Shown here: positions 1 through 7,154 of the stretch, piece after piece
How the letters are laid out: every line of letters starts with the position of its first letter
How positions within the stretch are numbered: position 1 is the stretch's first letter
Assembly: GCA_002923335.1 (NCBI GenBank)
Contig: BEHZ01000021.1
Location: 1-17,052, forward strand
Direction: 5' to 3'
From: a bacterium HR23
GTDB lineage: Bacteria > Chloroflexota > Dehalococcoidia > Lucifugimonadales > HRBIN23
Length of the DNA: 17,052 nucleotides
The notes under the pieces: model-generated
Databases searched by the model: none
Told to the model about the DNA's origin: nothing
What the model saw: the letters and a program-made list of their open reading frames with translations, nothing else
Position numbers and translations under genes: made by a program

Positions 1-870
1 ATAAAAGGCCGCCCAGTGGGCACCGCTGTATTCCACAAAGGGCCCCCCCACCACCTCCGATTCGGCGTGGTAGATATCAAAGGGGGTGCGCCCCACCTCC
101 GCCAGTCCCGCCAGCAGGAAAATAAACAGCCCCAAAGGTTGCACCAGGGCATAGATGGGCCTCTGCTTCTCCACGACCTCCACCAGGTTCAGGGAGCCGG
201 CCAGCATGGCGATGGTAAGGGCCACCACCACAAGGGGGATCTCGTAACTTATCAGTTGCGCGGCAGAGCGCAGACTCCCCAAGACGCCATACTTATTGGC
301 CGAACCCCACCCGGCCACAAGCAGGCCTGTAATCCCCAATACGGAGAAGGCGATAACATACAGGAGGCCCAAATCCATGTTCCGGATCACCAGATCCCGG
401 CTGAAGGGGACGGCAACCCACACCATAAATGCGGGCACAAAGGCGATGAGAGGGGCCGTCCAGTAAACAACCTTATCTGCCCAGGCGGGGAGGATATCCT
501 CTTTCAGAAGCAACTTCACAGCGTCGGCAACGGGTTGAAGGAGGCCGAAAGGCCCCACCCGTGTCGGCCCCAGCCGTTGCTGGAGACGCCCCAAGTATTT
601 GCGCTCCAGCCACACCAAAGCAAAGGTTACCAGGGAAAGGAAGGTGGCCAGGGCAAACAGCCCCCCGATATAGGCCAGGGCCTGCCACCCCAGGCCCACC
701 AGGGCCAGGATGACAACCCCTCCGGCCCCCACCAGGCCGGCTAGCCCCAGCCCTATCCCCCATCCCCATTCGGCCCCCAGCGCCTGCACCAGGGTCAGGG
801 CCAGCCAAGCGAACACCCCCACGGCCAGCACCACCCCGGCCACAAAGGCCAGCACCGCTACCTCAGGCAT
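1..870 (-). CDS. nuoH: NADH-quinone oxidoreductase subunit H (NuoH), C-terminus cut by the window edge
   Basis: Membrane subunit of respiratory complex I that joins the peripheral arm to the proton-pumping arm and helps form the quinone chamber. The frame runs open from an ATG at 870 to base 1, giving 290 residues. The family signature is clear: WLERKYLGRLQQRLGP at about 87-102, VGPFGLLQPVADAVKLLLKE at about 105-124, and AEVGRTPFDIYHAESEVVGG at about 257-276. An AGGAG at 884-888 lies 13 bases upstream, just after the nuoD stop (883-885), so the ATG at 870 is well supported. Odd point: the conserved ERK lies near residue 90, whereas in E. coli NuoH the equivalent is near residue 37. The extra 50 or so residues are hydrophobic and could form one or two additional membrane helices. 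The missing C-terminus should be around 40-60 residues. Confidence 0.95.
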   Translation of the reverse strand, partial: MPEVAVLAFVAGVVLAVGVFAWLALTLVQALGAEWGWGIGLGLAGLVGAGGVVILALVGLGWQALAYIGGLFALATFLSLVTFALVWLERKYLGRLQQRLGPTRVGPFGLLQPVADAVKLLLKEDILPAWADKVVYWTAPLIAFVPAFMVWVAVPFSRDLVIRNMDLGLLYVIAFSVLGITGLLVAGWGSANKYGVLGSLRSAAQLISYEIPLVVVALTIAMLAGSLNLVEVVEKQRPIYALVQPLGLFIFLLAGLAEVGRTPFDIYHAESEVVGGPFVEYSGAHWAAFY

Positions 871-882
871 ATGTCTTCGCTC

Positions 883-2001
883 CTACCGGTCTACATCTCC
901 CAGCACGATGTCCAGGGAACCCAGAATGACAACGCAATCGGCCACATAGCAGTCCCGCATAAGCACCGGAAGGGCCTGCAGGTTGGCGAAAGAGGGGGCA
1001 CGGATTTTGACCCGATAGGGTTTCTCGGAGCCATCGCTGACCAGATAGACCCCAAACTCCCCCCGAGGGTTTTCGGTGCGGATGTAGACCTCCCCCTTGG
1101 GGGGACGGGGGAGACGACGAGCACCGGGGGCCATTATGGGGCCGTCGTCAGGCATCTGCTGGAGGGCCTGGCGGATGATGCGCAAGGACTGGCGCATCTC
1201 CTCTACACGCACCATATAGCGGTCCCAACAGTCCCCCTGAGTGCCCACCGGGATGTCAAAGTCAAAGCGGTCATACAGAGAATAGGGCTCCACCACACGG
1301 ATGTCGTAGGGGACGCCGCACGCCCGCAGGCAGGGGCCGGTCATCCCCCAGGCGATGGCCTCCTGGGCACTGATTACCCCAATCCCCCGTGTGCGGGCCA
1401 GGAAGATTTCGTTCCGGCTCAGTAGCGTGTCGCACTCGTTGATGCCCTGCTCCAGGGCGGGGAGGATACGCTGGACGCGCTCCTTGAAGTCGTCCGGCGG
1501 GGGCTGGCGCAGACCGCCCACTCGGAAGTAGTCGTGCATCATCCGAGCGCCCGAGACCGCCTCAAAGACCTGCTGGATACGCTCTCGCTCCCGAAAGGCA
1601 TACATGGAGGGGGTCATAGCGCCGGCGTCCAGGCCGAAGGCTGCGTAAAACATCAGGTGGCTGGCGATGCGGTTGAGTTCACACAGGATAATGCGCACGT
1701 ATTGGGCACGCTCGGGCACATCCAGCCCCATCAGTTTCTCCACTGCCATGCAGAAGGCCATCTCGTTGTTGAAGTTGGCGAGGTAGTCCAGGCGGTCAAA
1801 GAGAGTGGGGATTTGCAGATAGGTCTCCCCCTCGCACAGTTTCTCCGAGCCACGGTGCAGGTAGCCGATGTGGGGTTCCACCCGCACGATGCGTTCCCCA
1901 TCGACCCACACCACCATCCGGAAGACGCCGTGGGTGCTGGGGTGCTGTGGCCCCATGTTGATGAGGAGTTCCCGGACCTCCAGAGGGCGGGCCTCAGCCA
2001 T
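883..2001 (-). CDS. nuoD: NADH-quinone oxidoreductase subunit D (NuoD, 49-kDa homologue)
   Basis: Peripheral-arm subunit that lines the quinone pocket together with NuoB; it descends from the large subunit of NiFe hydrogenases. The protein is 372 residues from an ATG at 2001, normal for the family. It shows MGPQHPSTHGVFR at about 16-28, with His20 and His24 at the quinone site, IGYLHRGSEKL at about 45-55, FDRLDY further on, and the usual C-terminal end GSLDIVLGDVDR. The open frame also offers two GTG codons at 2013 and 2010, but an AAGGAG with 11-base spacing sits in front of the ATG at 2001 and those GTGs lie almost on top of it, so the ATG is preferred. It starts 5 bases after the nuoC stop (2007-2009), and translational coupling is likely. 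Confidence 0.96.
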   Translation of the reverse strand: MAEARPLEVRELLINMGPQHPSTHGVFRMVVWVDGERIVRVEPHIGYLHRGSEKLCEGETYLQIPTLFDRLDYLANFNNEMAFCMAVEKLMGLDVPERAQYVRIILCELNRIASHLMFYAAFGLDAGAMTPSMYAFRERERIQQVFEAVSGARMMHDYFRVGGLRQPPPDDFKERVQRILPALEQGINECDTLLSRNEIFLARTRGIGVISAQEAIAWGMTGPCLRACGVPYDIRVVEPYSLYDRFDFDIPVGTQGDCWDRYMVRVEEMRQSLRIIRQALQQMPDDGPIMAPGARRLPRPPKGEVYIRTENPRGEFGVYLVSDGSEKPYRVKIRAPSFANLQALPVLMRDCYVADCVVILGSLDIVLGDVDR

Positions 2002-2006
2002 GACCT

Positions 2007-2552
2007 TCACCACTCCTTGTAGTCGTGGAAGGGGTAACTCTTACGCCCCGGGTAGCCGGGGAATCCCTCCCACAGCAGGAGGGGGGCAAGGTTGGGATGC
2101 CCGGTAAACACCACCCCATACAGGTCATGCCCTTCTCGCTCAAACCAGTCCGCCCCCTTCCACACACCGGTTACCGAGGGCACCTCCGGATTGTCGGCGG
2201 GGAGGTTCACCTTTACCACCATCTTATGGCGCTTCTCCATAGACCACAGGTGGTAGACCACCTGCAGGGTATCGCCGTAGTCCACTACCGAGAGGCACCG
2301 CAAGAAGTCGAAGCGGGTGCGTGGGTCATCCCGCAGGGTTCGGCACACCTCCACCAGTTGCTCCGGGGAGACGGTGAGCACCACCTCGTCCAGGGCAATG
2401 GAGAGGGACGCCTGTAGGAGGGGCAGGACCTCAGGCAGGAGGGCCTTGAGGGCCTGGCCCCTGGCATCCAACCGCTCTGGGGCGGTCGCACCGTGCCCCC
2501 CGGCGGGCGGGTGGGCCGGATTACCCGGCTGAGGCTTCGGGGCGTCGGACAC
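2007..2552 (-). CDS. nuoC: NADH-quinone oxidoreductase subunit C (NuoC, 30-kDa homologue)
   Basis: Peripheral-arm subunit that packs against NuoB and NuoD. From the GTG at 2552 it is 181 residues. The first 30 or so residues are rich in Pro, Gly and Ala and look like a flexible tail. The core follows, with FDFLRCLSVVDYGD at about 81-94 and the family signature WFEREGHDLYGVVFTGHP at about 136-153, then LLLWEGFPGYPGRKSYPF. The open frame extends upstream to 2645, but that part is antisense-free coding sequence of nuoB in another frame, so an internal start is needed. GTG 2552 gives a 32-base overlap with the end of nuoB and has an AGGA about 11 bases upstream. No ATG lies before the conserved core. 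The exact start is the main doubt. Confidence 0.93.
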   Translation of the reverse strand: MSDAPKPQPGNPAHPPAGGHGATAPERLDARGQALKALLPEVLPLLQASLSIALDEVVLTVSPEQLVEVCRTLRDDPRTRFDFLRCLSVVDYGDTLQVVYHLWSMEKRHKMVVKVNLPADNPEVPSVTGVWKGADWFEREGHDLYGVVFTGHPNLAPLLLWEGFPGYPGRKSYPFHDYKEW

Positions 2553-3153
2553 GGTTGCGCGCGTCCTGCTGAATCTTCTCTTGCAAGCGCAGAACCCCGT
2601 CCAGCAGGGCCTCGGGACGGGGCGGACACCCGGGGACATACACATCCACCGGGATGAGGTGGTCTACCCCCATCACCACGGCGTAAGAGCGATAATACGG
2701 CCCCCCGTTGGTAGCGCAGGACCCCATAGCGATGACCCACTTGGGTTCCGGCATCTGCTCGTAGAGGCGGCGAATAGGCTCGGCCATCTTCTTTACCACC
2801 GTGCCGGCCACGATCATCACATCGGCCTGGCGAGGCGAGGGCCAAGTTACGACCCCAAAGCGGTCAAAGTCGTGGTTCGCCATGTAGGTAGAGATCATCT
2901 CAATGGCGCAGCAGGCCAGGCCAAAGGTCAGAGGCCACAGGGAATTCTTGCGGGCCAGGGCGAAGAGTTCCTCGGAACGGGCCAGCACCACCCCCGGCGC
3001 CCCCCGCAAAAGGGGGGGCGGCGGGTGGATGTTGCCCCGTGCAACGGTTACCGGCTCTCCTCGCCCTATGCCAGAGCCGGGCGTCCAGGGCCGGGCCTGG
3101 AAGGGATGGCGGGGAGAGGCCTCCCCTTTTTTGGGGCGTAGGACTATTGCCAT
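2521..3153 (-). CDS. nuoB: NADH-quinone oxidoreductase subunit B (NuoB, PSST homologue, cluster N2)
   Basis: Carries the terminal 4Fe-4S cluster N2 that passes electrons to quinone. From the ATG at 3153 it is 210 residues. The four cluster ligands are visible: the tandem Cys81-Cys82 in FGLACCAIEM, Cys146 in GSCATNGG, and Cys176 in PGCPPRPEALLDG. The ATG overlaps the last 10 bases of nuoA and has an AAGGGGG in front, typical of coupled nuo genes. Odd point: the conserved KNSLWP start of the domain is at about residue 69, so the N-terminus is longer than common homologues by 20-40 residues. This stretch is low-complexity (HPPPPLLRGAPG at about 43-54) and its DNA forms a perfect 9-bp hairpin. 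A later GTG near residue 55 could be an alternative start. Confidence 0.95.
   Translation of the reverse strand: MAIVLRPKKGEASPRHPFQARPWTPGSGIGRGEPVTVARGNIHPPPPLLRGAPGVVLARSEELFALARKNSLWPLTFGLACCAIEMISTYMANHDFDRFGVVTWPSPRQADVMIVAGTVVKKMAEPIRRLYEQMPEPKWVIAMGSCATNGGPYYRSYAVVMGVDHLIPVDVYVPGCPPRPEALLDGVLRLQEKIQQDARNRVRRPEASAG
2998..3021 (-). repeat. Perfect 9-bp inverted repeat inside the 5' part of nuoB
   Basis: Bases 2998-3006 and 3013-3021 are perfect reverse complements (CGCCCCCCC against GGGGGGGCG) around a six-base loop. On the nuoB mRNA this is a very stable all-GC hairpin within codons for the proline-rich N-terminal extension. It is not followed by a U-run, so it is unlikely to be a simple terminator. 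It may slow ribosomes, or it may be the remains of an inserted repeat. No second copy was noticed in the window. Confidence 0.6.
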
Positions 3154-3512
3154 TGCAATGCCCCCTTGCGCCAACCGTAGAGCACCCCAAACAGCAGGAT
3201 GGCGATGAAGACCACCATCTCGTAGAAGACCGCGGGTGCGCTCTGGAGGAACACCACCGCCCAAGGGAAGAGGAAGACCGCCTCTACATCAAAGACCAAG
3301 AAGAGGATGGCGAAGACATAGTAGCGGATGTGGATCTGCGACCAGGAGAAGGGAGCGGGGGGAATCCCACATTCATAGGGGTCGGCCTTGACGGGCGAGG
3401 AACGCCGAGGGGCCAGGAGGGCATTCAGAGCGAAGAGGACAGCGATGGCAATGGCCCCAACGATTGCCGCCAGGACCACCACCGTATAGTTGACGGCGTA
3501 AGCCTGGGGCAT
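3144..3512 (-). CDS. nuoA: NADH-quinone oxidoreductase subunit A (NuoA)
   Basis: Small membrane subunit of complex I and first gene of the operon. From the ATG at 3512 it has 122 residues and three predicted membrane helices, at about 9-33, 64-89 and 97-113. Family marks are PYECGIPP at 45-52, with the switch-loop Cys48, and VFDVEAVFLFPWA at 73-85, which contains the conserved acidic pair. The open frame reaches up to 3587, but those codons run through the likely promoter. An AGGAG sits 6 bases before ATG 3512, so this start is firm. The TTGACA promoter at 3558-3587 lies directly upstream. Confidence 0.96.
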   Translation of the reverse strand: MPQAYAVNYTVVVLAAIVGAIAIAVLFALNALLAPRRSSPVKADPYECGIPPAPFSWSQIHIRYYVFAILFLVFDVEAVFLFPWAVVFLQSAPAVFYEMVVFIAILLFGVLYGWRKGALQWQ

Positions 3513-3557
3513 GCTCCACTCCTGCCCTCCCCGTCGGGGGACTAGCCTCCATAGCCC

Positions 3558-3587
3558 ACCATACCAGACCCAGACGGTTCCTGTCAA
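3558..3587 (-). promoter_or_regulatory. Putative housekeeping-sigma promoter for the nuo operon
   Basis: On the minus strand a perfect TTGACA (plus-strand bases 3582-3587) is followed after 18 bases by TATGGT (3558-3563, 4 of 6 matches to TATAAT). Transcription would start near 3551, leaving a leader of about 40 bases before nuoA. It was found by eye and not tested against background, but a perfect -35 in such GC-rich DNA is notable. Confidence 0.5.
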
Positions 3588-3645
3588 TCCGCCAGGTTTA
3601 CTCTATCAGTGCCCCCGGTGTGGCAAGGAAGCCCAGAGGGAGGCG

Positions 3646-3673
3646 TTGCACCTCCAGGCGAGTGTGCTATTAT
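3646..3673 (+). promoter_or_regulatory. Putative housekeeping-sigma promoter for hppA
   Basis: TTGCAC (3646-3651) and TATTAT (3668-3673, 5 of 6 matches) are separated by 16 bases. An overlapping TATAGT at 3671-3676 is an alternative -10. The AT-rich patch stands out in a GC-rich region and lies about 55 bases upstream of the hppA start. The rest of 3588-3645 shows no further clear element. Confidence 0.45.
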
Positions 3674-3729
3674 AGTTTGCTAGTGATTAGGCCCACAATC
3701 TGCCGGTCGTAACCGAACAGGAGGCGTGC

Positions 3730-5931
3730 ATGGCTTTGTTCTGGCTTGTGCCTATCGCCGGCGTGGGAGCGGTCCTCTTCGCCCTGTGGCTGGCACGAGA
3801 CGTCTTGCGCCGGGACCCCGGCCCTCCGGAGATGCGGGACATTGCCGACCGTATCCTGGAGGGGGCTATGGCCTTCCTGCGCCGCCAGTATGGCACTATC
3901 GCCTACCTTTCGGTGGGCGTTGCCCTGCTCATGGGCATCCTCTTGGCCTTCCTGGGTCGTTCCGACATCACCGGCGATGGGCGGGTGGACCTGGCCGATA
4001 CCCTGGGCCTGGGGTGGCGCACCGCTTTGGCCTTCTTGTTGGGGGCCTTCTGCTCCGGCCTGGCAGGCTATATCGGCATGTATATCTCGGTGAAGAGCAA
4101 TGTGCGGGCGGCAGCGGCCGCCGCACGGGGAGGCTTGCGGGAGGCGGTCTCTGTTGCCCTGCGGGGCGGAGCGGTCTCCGGCTTCCTTATCGTCGCTCTC
4201 AGCCTCCTGGGCATCCTGGTCATCTATTACGCCTACGGTGGACCCAATCGACTGGTCTTCGACCCGGTCTACCAGGCCAATGTGCCCATTGCCCCCTTCC
4301 TCATCGTGGGCTTCGGGTTCGGGGCCAGTTTTGTGGCCCTCTTCGCCCAGTTGGGCGGGGGCATTTACACCAAGGCCGCTGATATGGGCGCCGACCTGGT
4401 GGGGAAGGTGGAGGCGGGCATCCCCGAGGACGACCCCCGCAACGCTGCGGTGATCGCCGACCTGGTGGGAGACAATGTGGGGGACTGTGCCGGGCGTGGT
4501 GCCGACCTCTTTGAGTCCACGGCGGCCGAGAACATCGGAGCCATGATCCTGGGTGTGGCTGCTTACGCCGCCGCGACCCGCTCCAACATCCCCCGCCCCG
4601 AGGTGTGGGTGCTCTTCCCCCTGGTCATGCGGGCCTTCGGCCTCATCGCTACCGCCATCGGCGTCATGGCGGTGCAGGGCAAAGAGGGGGAGAACCCTAT
4701 GCGCGCCTTGAACCGGGGCTACTTCCTCTCCATAGCCCTGTCGGTGGTGTTCCTGGCCATCGCCACCTGGGGGATGATGGGCCAGGCCACCGCTAACCCT
4801 GTGTGGCTCTTCCTGGCGGGGCTGGTAGGCATCGCCACCAGTGTCGCCTTCGTCTTCATCACCCAGTATTACACCGAGGTCTACTATCGCCCGGTGAAGT
4901 CCATCGCCGAGGCCTCCCGCACCGGCCCTGCCACCAACATTGTGGCGGGCACCTCAGTGGGCTTTGAGACCACCTTTTCCACGGCGGTTACCATCGGCGT
5001 CGCCATTCTCCTGGCCTACTGGCTGGGCAATCACCTGCGCCTTCCCAACGGCGAGCCTATCCCCCACGGGGGCCTCTTCGGCACCGCCGTCGCCACTATG
5101 GGGATGCTCATGACGGCCGCCTATGTGCTGGCCATGGACACCTTCGGCCCCATCACCGATAACGCCAACGGTATTGTGGAGATGGCCGGTGCTGGCGACC
5201 GGGTGCGCAGTGTTACCGACCGCCTGGACGCCGTGGGCAACACCACCAAGGCCCTGACCAAGGGTTACGCCATGGGTTCCGCAGGCTTGGCAGCCTTCCT
5301 GCTCTTTAGCGCCTACCTGGATGAGGTGGCCAAGGTGCGGGGGACACCCCTGGAGGCAGTGAACCTGGCCAAGCCCGAGGTGTTCGTGGGCGGGCTTATT
5401 GGCGTGATGCTGGTCTTCCTCTTCAGCGCCCTGGCCATCCGGGCGGTGCAACGGGCGGCCAGCAGTGTGATTGAGGAGGTGCGCCGACAGTTCCGCACCA
5501 ACCCCGGTATTATGACTGGCCAGGCCCGCCCCGACTACGCCCGTGCGGTTGACATCACGACACGGGCCGGCCTGCGAGGCATGGTGGCCCCGGGATTGCT
5601 GGCGGTGGGGGTGCCCATCATCGTGGGAGTCATCTTGCGGGCGGAGGCAGTGGCATCCCTGCTGATGGTGGGCACCATCGGGGGCATCCTGCTGGCTACC
5701 TTTATGAACAACGCCGGGGGCGCTTGGGACAACGCCAAGAAACTTATCGAGTCCGGCGCCCTCTCTAACCCCGGCGGAGAGAAGGTGGGGAAGGGCACTC
5801 CGACCCACGCCGCCGCCGTCGTGGGCGATACGGTGGGAGACCCCTTCAAGGACACCGCCGGCCCATCCCTCCACGTGCTGGTGAAACTGCTGAGCACCAT
5901 CACCCTGGTAATGGCCCCCATCTTCATCTAA
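3730..5931 (+). CDS. hppA: Membrane-bound proton-translocating pyrophosphatase, K+-independent type
   Basis: Integral membrane pump that couples hydrolysis of cytoplasmic pyrophosphate to proton export. The 733 residues with about 16 helices match the family size. Pyrophosphate/Mg-binding motifs are intact: DLVGKVEAGIPEDDPRN at 222-238, DLVGDNVGDCAGRGADLFES at 244-263, TDNANGIVEMAG at 476-487, and VVGDTVGDPFKDTAGPSLH at 697-715. Lys507 in GNTTKALTKG replaces the Ala of K+-dependent enzymes; from family knowledge this marks the K+-independent, H+-pumping class. Odd point: the loop after the second helix contains D-I-T-G-D-G-R-V-D-L-A-D (79-90), which reads like a dockerin or EF-hand calcium loop. 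The start is secured by AGGAGG at 3719-3724, five bases before the ATG. It stands alone, back to back with nuoABCDH and followed by a strong stem-loop. Confidence 0.97.
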   Translation: MALFWLVPIAGVGAVLFALWLARDVLRRDPGPPEMRDIADRILEGAMAFLRRQYGTIAYLSVGVALLMGILLAFLGRSDITGDGRVDLADTLGLGWRTALAFLLGAFCSGLAGYIGMYISVKSNVRAAAAAARGGLREAVSVALRGGAVSGFLIVALSLLGILVIYYAYGGPNRLVFDPVYQANVPIAPFLIVGFGFGASFVALFAQLGGGIYTKAADMGADLVGKVEAGIPEDDPRNAAVIADLVGDNVGDCAGRGADLFESTAAENIGAMILGVAAYAAATRSNIPRPEVWVLFPLVMRAFGLIATAIGVMAVQGKEGENPMRALNRGYFLSIALSVVFLAIATWGMMGQATANPVWLFLAGLVGIATSVAFVFITQYYTEVYYRPVKSIAEASRTGPATNIVAGTSVGFETTFSTAVTIGVAILLAYWLGNHLRLPNGEPIPHGGLFGTAVATMGMLMTAAYVLAMDTFGPITDNANGIVEMAGAGDRVRSVTDRLDAVGNTTKALTKGYAMGSAGLAAFLLFSAYLDEVAKVRGTPLEAVNLAKPEVFVGGLIGVMLVFLFSALAIRAVQRAASSVIEEVRRQFRTNPGIMTGQARPDYARAVDITTRAGLRGMVAPGLLAVGVPIIVGVILRAEAVASLLMVGTIGGILLATFMNNAGGAWDNAKKLIESGALSNPGGEKVGKGTPTHAAAVVGDTVGDPFKDTAGPSLHVLVKLLSTITLVMAPIFI

Positions 5932-5942
5932 ATCCCCCCACC

Positions 5943-5977
5943 AACGGGGGGCACAGGGCCGGCCTGTGCCCCCCGTT
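5943..5977. terminator. Strong stem-loop between the convergent hppA and cox-like operons
   Basis: Bases 5943-5957 and 5963-5977 form a perfect 15-bp inverted repeat with a five-base loop (GCCGG). It begins 12 bases after the hppA stop and ends 18 bases before the stop of the convergent gene, so it can serve both directions. Neither side has a real T-run, so it is not a classic intrinsic terminator; it may block exonucleases or act as a hairpin-only terminator. Confidence 0.7.
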
Positions 5978-5995
5978 CCCTCTCCAAGCCATGGC

Positions 5996-6817
5996 TTAGG
6001 ACAGGGCGACGGCTTCGTCCCGCAGGTCGGTGATGAACATATGGCCGGGGTAGTGGGTGACCATGAACTCTACCCCCGACTCCAGGGCCACTACCTGCGG
6101 GGTGATCCCGCACGCCCAGAAAACAGGCACCTCCCCCGGACGCACCTCTACCGGGGAGCCGAAATCGGGCCGGCCCAGGTCGGGGATACCGATAGCCCCA
6201 GGGTCTCCAATGTGCACAGGAGCGCCGTGGGCCTTGCTGAAGCGGGCGGTTACCTGCACCGCACGGATGGCGTCCGCAGGGGACATGGGGCGCATGGTTA
6301 CCACCATGCGCCCCCGGAACTTTCCGGCCGGGGCGCACAGGATTCCGCTGACGTAGGCGGTGAAGGTGGGGTGCTCCCCCTCCAGCCCACGCACCGGTAT
6401 CCCCGCCTGCTGGAGGGCATACTCAAAGGTGAAACTGCACCCCAGCAGAAAGCCCACCAGGTCATCCCGCCACCAGCGCAGGATGTCGTAAGGCTCGTCC
6501 ACCACCTCCCCGTGCCGGAAGACCCGGTAGCGGGGCACATCGGTGCGCAGGTCGGCCCCCGGGGCGGTGAGGACGGGCTCGGGATTACCCGGTTCGGTAA
6601 CCTCCAACAAGGGACAGGGCTTGGGGTTGCGTAGGCAGAAGAGGAGGAAGTCGAAGGCGTCGGCCTTGGGGAGGAGCACCAGGTTGGCCTGGGTATAACC
6701 CGGCACCAGCCCGGAGGTGCCCCATCGCCACTCCTTTCGACGGATCGCCTCCCGCACCCGGCGGGGGTCCCCCTCTCGGTAGAGGGGATGGCGGCGTGTA
6801 GGTAAGGTCTCCACCAC
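5996..6817 (-). CDS. DUF1445 / D-glutamate cyclase-like family protein ('putative hydro-lyase')
   Basis: Cytosolic protein of 273 residues, normal for the family. It shows the family hallmarks GTSGLVPGYTQANLVLLPK at about 33-51, DFLLFCLRNPKPCPLLEVTE further on, and a C-terminal GDPGAIGIPDLGRPDFG. Bacterial members are usually named putative hydro-lyases. The mammalian relative DGLUCY interconverts D-glutamate and 5-oxo-D-proline, so that activity is possible but unproven here. The start is a GTG at 6817 with a second GTG right behind it; the upstream GGGGGTG is a weak ribosome site, and an ATG at 6830 is out of frame. It is the last gene of the molybdenum hydroxylase operon, 24 bases after the small membrane protein, which suggests it acts on a related substrate or product. 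Confidence 0.88.
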   Translation of the reverse strand: MVETLPTRRHPLYREGDPRRVREAIRRKEWRWGTSGLVPGYTQANLVLLPKADAFDFLLFCLRNPKPCPLLEVTEPGNPEPVLTAPGADLRTDVPRYRVFRHGEVVDEPYDILRWWRDDLVGFLLGCSFTFEYALQQAGIPVRGLEGEHPTFTAYVSGILCAPAGKFRGRMVVTMRPMSPADAIRAVQVTARFSKAHGAPVHIGDPGAIGIPDLGRPDFGSPVEVRPGEVPVFWACGITPQVVALESGVEFMVTHYPGHMFITDLRDEAVALS

Positions 6818-6841
6818 AGCGCACCCCCATGTCCTAACAGT

Positions 6842-7153
6842 CTACCGGCCACGCACTCGCCCGAAGTAGCCAGCCAGGACAAGGCTTCCCACGGCAAAGC
6901 CTATGCCCACCATCAGCGTCCAGCGGGTAAAGCCTAGGGACACCTGCCCCACCCCGAAGGAGAGGGCATATCCCACGCCCAGGTTCACCAGACCCCAGAA
7001 GGCGTTGGCCAGAGGAGAGGACTCCCCCACTCCAGGAGGGCGAGCAAAGAGGGTGGGAAATCTCTGGCCCGTTACCCCCTTGACCAGATGGGGTAGAGCA
7101 TTGGCCAGGAAAACACCCCCCACCAGGTGGGCCAGGTCGCTCTGCCAGGCCAT
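6842..7153 (-). CDS. Small conserved membrane protein of unknown function
   Basis: The protein has 103 residues. Membrane segments are predicted at about 8-26, 49-69 and 79-97, with a basic C-terminus (GRVRGR). The middle carries a conserved-looking block, GQRFPTLFARPPGVGESSP at about 29-47. I recall similar unnamed small proteins in several bacterial phyla but cannot assign a function. The open frame extends to 7249, but ATG 7153 follows the TGA of the FAD subunit gene by one base (TGAGATG), so translational coupling makes it the best start. Sitting between the FAD subunit and DUF1445 genes, it may anchor the hydroxylase to the membrane or help move its substrate; this is inference only. Confidence 0.8.
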   Translation of the reverse strand: MAWQSDLAHLVGGVFLANALPHLVKGVTGQRFPTLFARPPGVGESSPLANAFWGLVNLGVGYALSFGVGQVSLGFTRWTLMVGIGFAVGSLVLAGYFGRVRGR

Positions 7154-7154
7154 C

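Noticed and set aside
4954..5874. Long antisense open frame opposite hppA (306 residues)
   Set aside because: It is a composition shadow of a GC-rich gene: rich in His, Gly and Gln, without domain motifs, opposite a clear coding frame.
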